Assembly: GCA_964561545.1 (NCBI GenBank)
Contig: CAZLQF010000046.1
Span: 1 to 18,251, forward strand
Reading direction: 5' to 3'
From: CAZLQF01 sp964561545
GTDB taxonomy: Bacteria; Bacteroidota; Bacteroidia; CAILMK01; CAYYUA01
Length of the DNA: 18,251 nucleotides
Below the pieces are notes generated by a model. That model did no database searches. It was not told the DNA's origin and was given only the letters and a program-made list of their open reading frames with translations. Shown here piece after piece: positions 16,035 through 18,251 of this stretch (positions are counted from its first letter, which is position 1; each line of letters starts with the position of its first letter). The translations under genes and the position numbers were made by a program.

Positions 16035-16315
16035 GCCAATTAACCAAAACTGAATACGAGATATTGGATTGCCTGTTTTTCATTGAATCATTGGAAAACA
16101 TTTTTGAAGAAGTCCATGAACCAAAAAACGTGATAAAAGATACTTTAAAATCTCTTATTGACAGGGATCTGGTAGCATCCTATCAATTTAGTGAAGCCAA
16201 AAAGAATTATGAACGTACGTTCATGTATGATGGCGATAACCTGGAAAACTATTATTATTGCATCACCGGGCAGGGATTAACACTTCATGCCAAAGGGTCA
16301 TCAGAAGATGAGTAA
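16031..16315 (+). CDS. 94-aa protein, winged-helix-like, unknown
   Basis: I do not recognise the family. The sequence begins MSQLTKTEYEILDCLFFIESLENIFEE, then a second helical part (NVIKDTLKSLIDRDLVASYQ) and a probable strand pair with many Tyr residues (YERTFMYDGDNLENYYYCITGQG), an order that resembles a small winged-helix domain. No signal or membrane segment is visible. The start ATG (16031) overlaps the GT2 stop as ATGA; a longer in-frame start at 15974 would lie inside the GT2 gene and is not needed. Its stop overlaps the permease start (ATGAGTAA at 16308-16315). Overlaps on both sides support a real gene; a regulatory role is a guess. Confidence 0.65.
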   Translation: MSQLTKTEYEILDCLFFIESLENIFEEVHEPKNVIKDTLKSLIDRDLVASYQFSEAKKNYERTFMYDGDNLENYYYCITGQGLTLHAKGSSEDE

Positions 16316-17516
16316 GCAAAAAGGAAAATCTCCCGGCTATTATGCCTGGCTCCGTTTCAAAAGGAATCCCACTTCGCTTGCGGGTGGTGTTTTTTTAATC
16401 ATTTGCTTGATCGTTGCTATATTGGGGCCTGCCATCCTGCCCGATCCTTCCACCAATGCCAACAACATGAGCCTGGAGATTGAAATGAAAAAACCAGGTT
16501 TCCAGGTAGACATGCTTAAAATCACCAAGAATGAGGAACCCCCTAATAACAATATACTTAAAACCATCATTTGGGGGAAAAACTTAAAGCACAAAACCAT
16601 ACCGCTTACTTCCTACAGCATTAAGGGGAACTACCTTTATTACAAAATATACTCAGAAGGCAACCAAGCAGACATACCAGAAGAACGCGTTCATTTAGCC
16701 GATGTGGTTAACAGGGTAAATACCCGCGATCCTGATTACCAATCTACAAATGGACAAATTATTTTTACCAACTACCAAGGCAAGCGCAAAAGACTTGAAA
16801 AAGGAAATGTGATCGAGACCATCAAAAACGATCATGTAGCCCAAAAAACCTATTTACTCGGCACTGACCGTTTCGGAAGAGGCCTTTTCAGCCGGTTGAT
16901 GCTTGGAACACGGATCTCTTTAACGGTGGGTTTTATTGCAGTTTTTATATCGGTATTTGTTGGATTGTTCATTGGCTCATTGGGCGGCTTTTTCCGGGGA
17001 TGGGTGGATGATGTGGTTATATGGCTCATCAATGTGGTTTGGTCGATCCCTACCTTATTGCTTGTCATATCCTTGAGCATGGCCCTGGGTAAAGGAATCT
17101 GGCAGGTTTTTGTGGCAGTAGGGTTAACCATGTGGGTGGAAGTTGCACGTGTTGTCAGGGGCCAGATCATTAGCGTTCGAGAGAAAGATTTCGTAGAAGC
17201 AGGCATCGCCCTTGGTTTTAGAAATTTACGCATCATCGTCAATCACATTATTCCCAACATTATAGGCCCAGTTATTGTGATTGCAGCGGCTAATTTTGCT
17301 ACCGCCATTCTTTTGGAGGCCGGCTTGAGTTTTCTTGGCATTGGTGTTCAACCTCCAACGCCTTCCTGGGGCTTTATGATCAATGATCACCGCGGTTTCA
17401 TCATCATGGATGCAGCTTATCTGGCCATCCTGCCCGGGCTTGCTATTATGTTAATGGTACTGGCCTTTTATTTGGTAGGCAATGGTTTGAGGGATGCCTT
17501 GGATGTTAAGTTGTAG
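16308..17516 (+). CDS. OppC/DppC-type ABC transporter permease with large loop insertion
   Basis: A 402-aa inner-membrane subunit of a peptide/nickel-type ABC importer. After a first helix (about 24-44) comes the family hallmark LGTDRFGRG (184-192), then helices at about 203-225, 240-262, 264-285, 320-340 and 370-395. The ATPase-contacting EAA loop is EAGIALGFRNLRIIVNHIIPN (297-317), and SFLGIGVQPPTPSWG (341-355) is typical. The segment between helix 1 and LGTD is about 135 residues, against about 40 in E. coli DppC/OppC; it is charged and strand-rich (SIKGNYLYYKIYSEG, GQIIFTNYQGKRKRL), so it would form an extra periplasmic domain. The partner permease, ATPases and binding protein are not in the window. 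ATG 16308 is preferred to an in-frame ATG at 16287 because it gives MSKQKGKSPGYYAW. Confidence 0.9.
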   Translation: MSKQKGKSPGYYAWLRFKRNPTSLAGGVFLIICLIVAILGPAILPDPSTNANNMSLEIEMKKPGFQVDMLKITKNEEPPNNNILKTIIWGKNLKHKTIPLTSYSIKGNYLYYKIYSEGNQADIPEERVHLADVVNRVNTRDPDYQSTNGQIIFTNYQGKRKRLEKGNVIETIKNDHVAQKTYLLGTDRFGRGLFSRLMLGTRISLTVGFIAVFISVFVGLFIGSLGGFFRGWVDDVVIWLINVVWSIPTLLLVISLSMALGKGIWQVFVAVGLTMWVEVARVVRGQIISVREKDFVEAGIALGFRNLRIIVNHIIPNIIGPVIVIAAANFATAILLEAGLSFLGIGVQPPTPSWGFMINDHRGFIIMDAAYLAILPGLAIMLMVLAFYLVGNGLRDALDVKL

Positions 17517-17742
17517 CTTATGCCGGATTCCTCAAAACTATTTTTATCTTTTTAAAATCATCCATCCTAATGATTGCTATCACCTATCACTTATTAAAAC
17601 ATAGAAAGTAAAATGGAGGAATTACAATTTAGTAAAACCAATGGTGGTTTTTCAATGATCTCAAGTATTTGTATCCCTCCGGCGAGTTACCTTTTGAATG
17701 TTAAGAAAAGGCGAGCCAATTTTGCTCCAAAAATTGGTTGCT
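17517..17742. other. gap between permease and IS66 remnant
   Basis: No convincing gene is seen. A 57-codon open frame starts at ATG 17613 and runs into tnpA in another frame; it has no recognisable motif and is not called. No terminator hairpin is visible after the permease stop. The left end of the IS66 element should lie in here. Confidence 0.35.
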
Positions 17743-18065
17743 ATGGCTGGATCAAAGAAAGCTCATCGTCAAGAGCAGATGTTTAAACTAGTTGCGGCCT
17801 GTTATGAAAGCGGGCTTACCAAAAAAGCTTTTTGCCAACAAGAAGGATTGCATCCTCAAGTCTTTTATTATTGGCAGCGTAAATACCGTCAGGCAAACTC
17901 AACCACCCATGTATCTAATGGCACTTGCCTCATGCCTCTTGAACTAAAAGAAACGCCAAAGTCGGTTAATCCAGCCCTTGAAATTCACTATCCCAATGGG
18001 TAAAAGTCATTTAACACAATGAGCCCTCCCCTGCTCAACTTGCCAACCTTATAAAAGTTGTTTGA
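17743..18065 (+). pseudogene. tnpA: IS66 tnpA, frameshifted
   Basis: IS66 accessory protein with a helix-turn-helix of the transposase-8/TnpA type: HRQEQMFKLVAACYESGLT, KKAFCQQEGLHPQVFYYWQRKYR, and LEIHYPNG near the end. The ATG at 17743 (MAGSKKAHRQEQ) is the usual start; an in-frame ATG at 17698 would add 15 atypical residues. The frame stops at TAA 18001-18003 just after PNG, where the family normally continues. Shifting by one base from 18000 restores the expected tail: VKVI, a stop at 18012-18014, then HNEPSPAQLANLIKVV and TGA at 18063-18065, three bases before tnpB. So a one-base loss near 17998-18000 and a nonsense change at 18012 are both visible. Confidence 0.8.
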
Positions 18066-18068
18066 GCC

Positions 18069-18251
18069 ATGTTTCTCCTCACCTAAGCCAATCGCTATTA
18101 CCTTTACCTGGGAGTAACAGATATGGGCAAAAGTTTTGACGGTTTATGTGGGCTTGTCCAGGATAAGCTTCAACGTAATCCTTTTTCAGGCGAGGTGTTG
18201 TATTTGAGCTTTTGCCCTGGACTATTGAGCATTTTTAAAGGTTTAGTACTT
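18069..18251 (+). pseudogene. tnpB: IS66 tnpB, early stop, runs off window end
   Basis: From ATG 18069 the frame reads MFLLT, then TAA at 18084-18086, then ANRYYLYLGVTDMGKSFDGL followed by CGLVQDKLQRNPFSGEVLYL, which is the TnpB (IS66 Orf2) N-terminus. The conserved DMRKSFDGL appears as DMGKSFDGL. After about 18205 the frame no longer looks like TnpB; a different frame from 18206 reads ELLPWTIEHF, which may be the displaced IKLLxW region after a small deletion, but this is uncertain. TnpB helps transposition of IS66 elements; this copy cannot make a full protein. Confidence 0.75.

Larger units (their letters stand above)
17743..18251 (+). mobile_element. decayed IS66-type insertion sequence, left part
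   Basis: Remnants of tnpA and tnpB lie in the order and spacing usual for IS66 elements, both inactivated (see the two pseudogenes). The large transposase gene tnpC would lie beyond the window end. I could not place the left inverted repeat in 17517-17742 by eye, so the start given is the start of tnpA, not the element boundary. Confidence 0.8.

Noticed and set aside
16850..17242. 130-codon minus-strand open frame inside the permease gene
   Set aside because: Antisense to conserved permease motifs and rich in Thr, Lys and Pro as expected of a shadow frame.
17613..17786. 57-codon open frame upstream of and overlapping tnpA
   Set aside because: No motif, and it overlaps tnpA out of frame; probably chance or part of the IS leader.

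Overview
The window looks like chromosomal DNA of a Bacteroidota bacterium, probably from the Cytophagales side. The evidence is the kind of proteins present (BatA-type VWA protein, DUF4199 protein, lipoproteins with an acidic stretch after the lipid cysteine), moderate-to-low GC, an almost complete lack of Shine-Dalgarno sequences, and promoter-like TTG ... TAnnTTTG pairs typical of this phylum. The genus is not identifiable by eye.

Layout. (1) 48-1949: a RecQ helicase of unusual domain order. (2) 1950-2312: a 363-bp gap with a very good Bacteroidota-type promoter whose spacer is exactly a 19-bp inverted repeat. (3) 2313-4519: two GT-B glycosyltransferases, both starting at TTG and joined by a TTGA stop/start overlap. 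(4) 4782-5665, minus strand: a small unknown protein overlapping by ATGA an FtsE-like ATPase. (5) 5771-8640: two lipoproteins, the first with OmpA-like and TPR regions, the second with a polyaspartate stretch suggesting surface export, closed by a strong intrinsic terminator. (6) 8732-13615: a BatA/VWA membrane protein, a dihydroorotase-like protein lacking its metal ligands, a DUF4199 membrane protein and a polyprenyl-phosphate-type GT2, tightly packed. (7) 13881-17516: an AglD/LPG-synthase-type membrane protein, a membrane GT2 with a QxxRW motif, a 94-aa unknown protein and an OppC/DppC-type permease with a large extracytoplasmic insertion, the last three overlapping. (8) 17743-18251: the start of a decayed IS66-type element in which tnpA is frameshifted and tnpB has an early stop.

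How the genes may work together (inference). Regions 3, 6 and 7 carry four glycosyltransferases and a flippase-like membrane protein, which points to cell-envelope glycan or glycolipid synthesis. The pseudo-dihydroorotase is translationally coupled to the BatA-like protein and is better explained as a scaffold or repurposed protein than as a pyrimidine enzyme. I found no tRNA, rRNA, CRISPR array or intact mobile element. The items most worth a second look are the pseudo-dihydroorotase, the palindrome inside the promoter spacer at 2157-2186, the RecQ domain order and the enlarged OppC loop.
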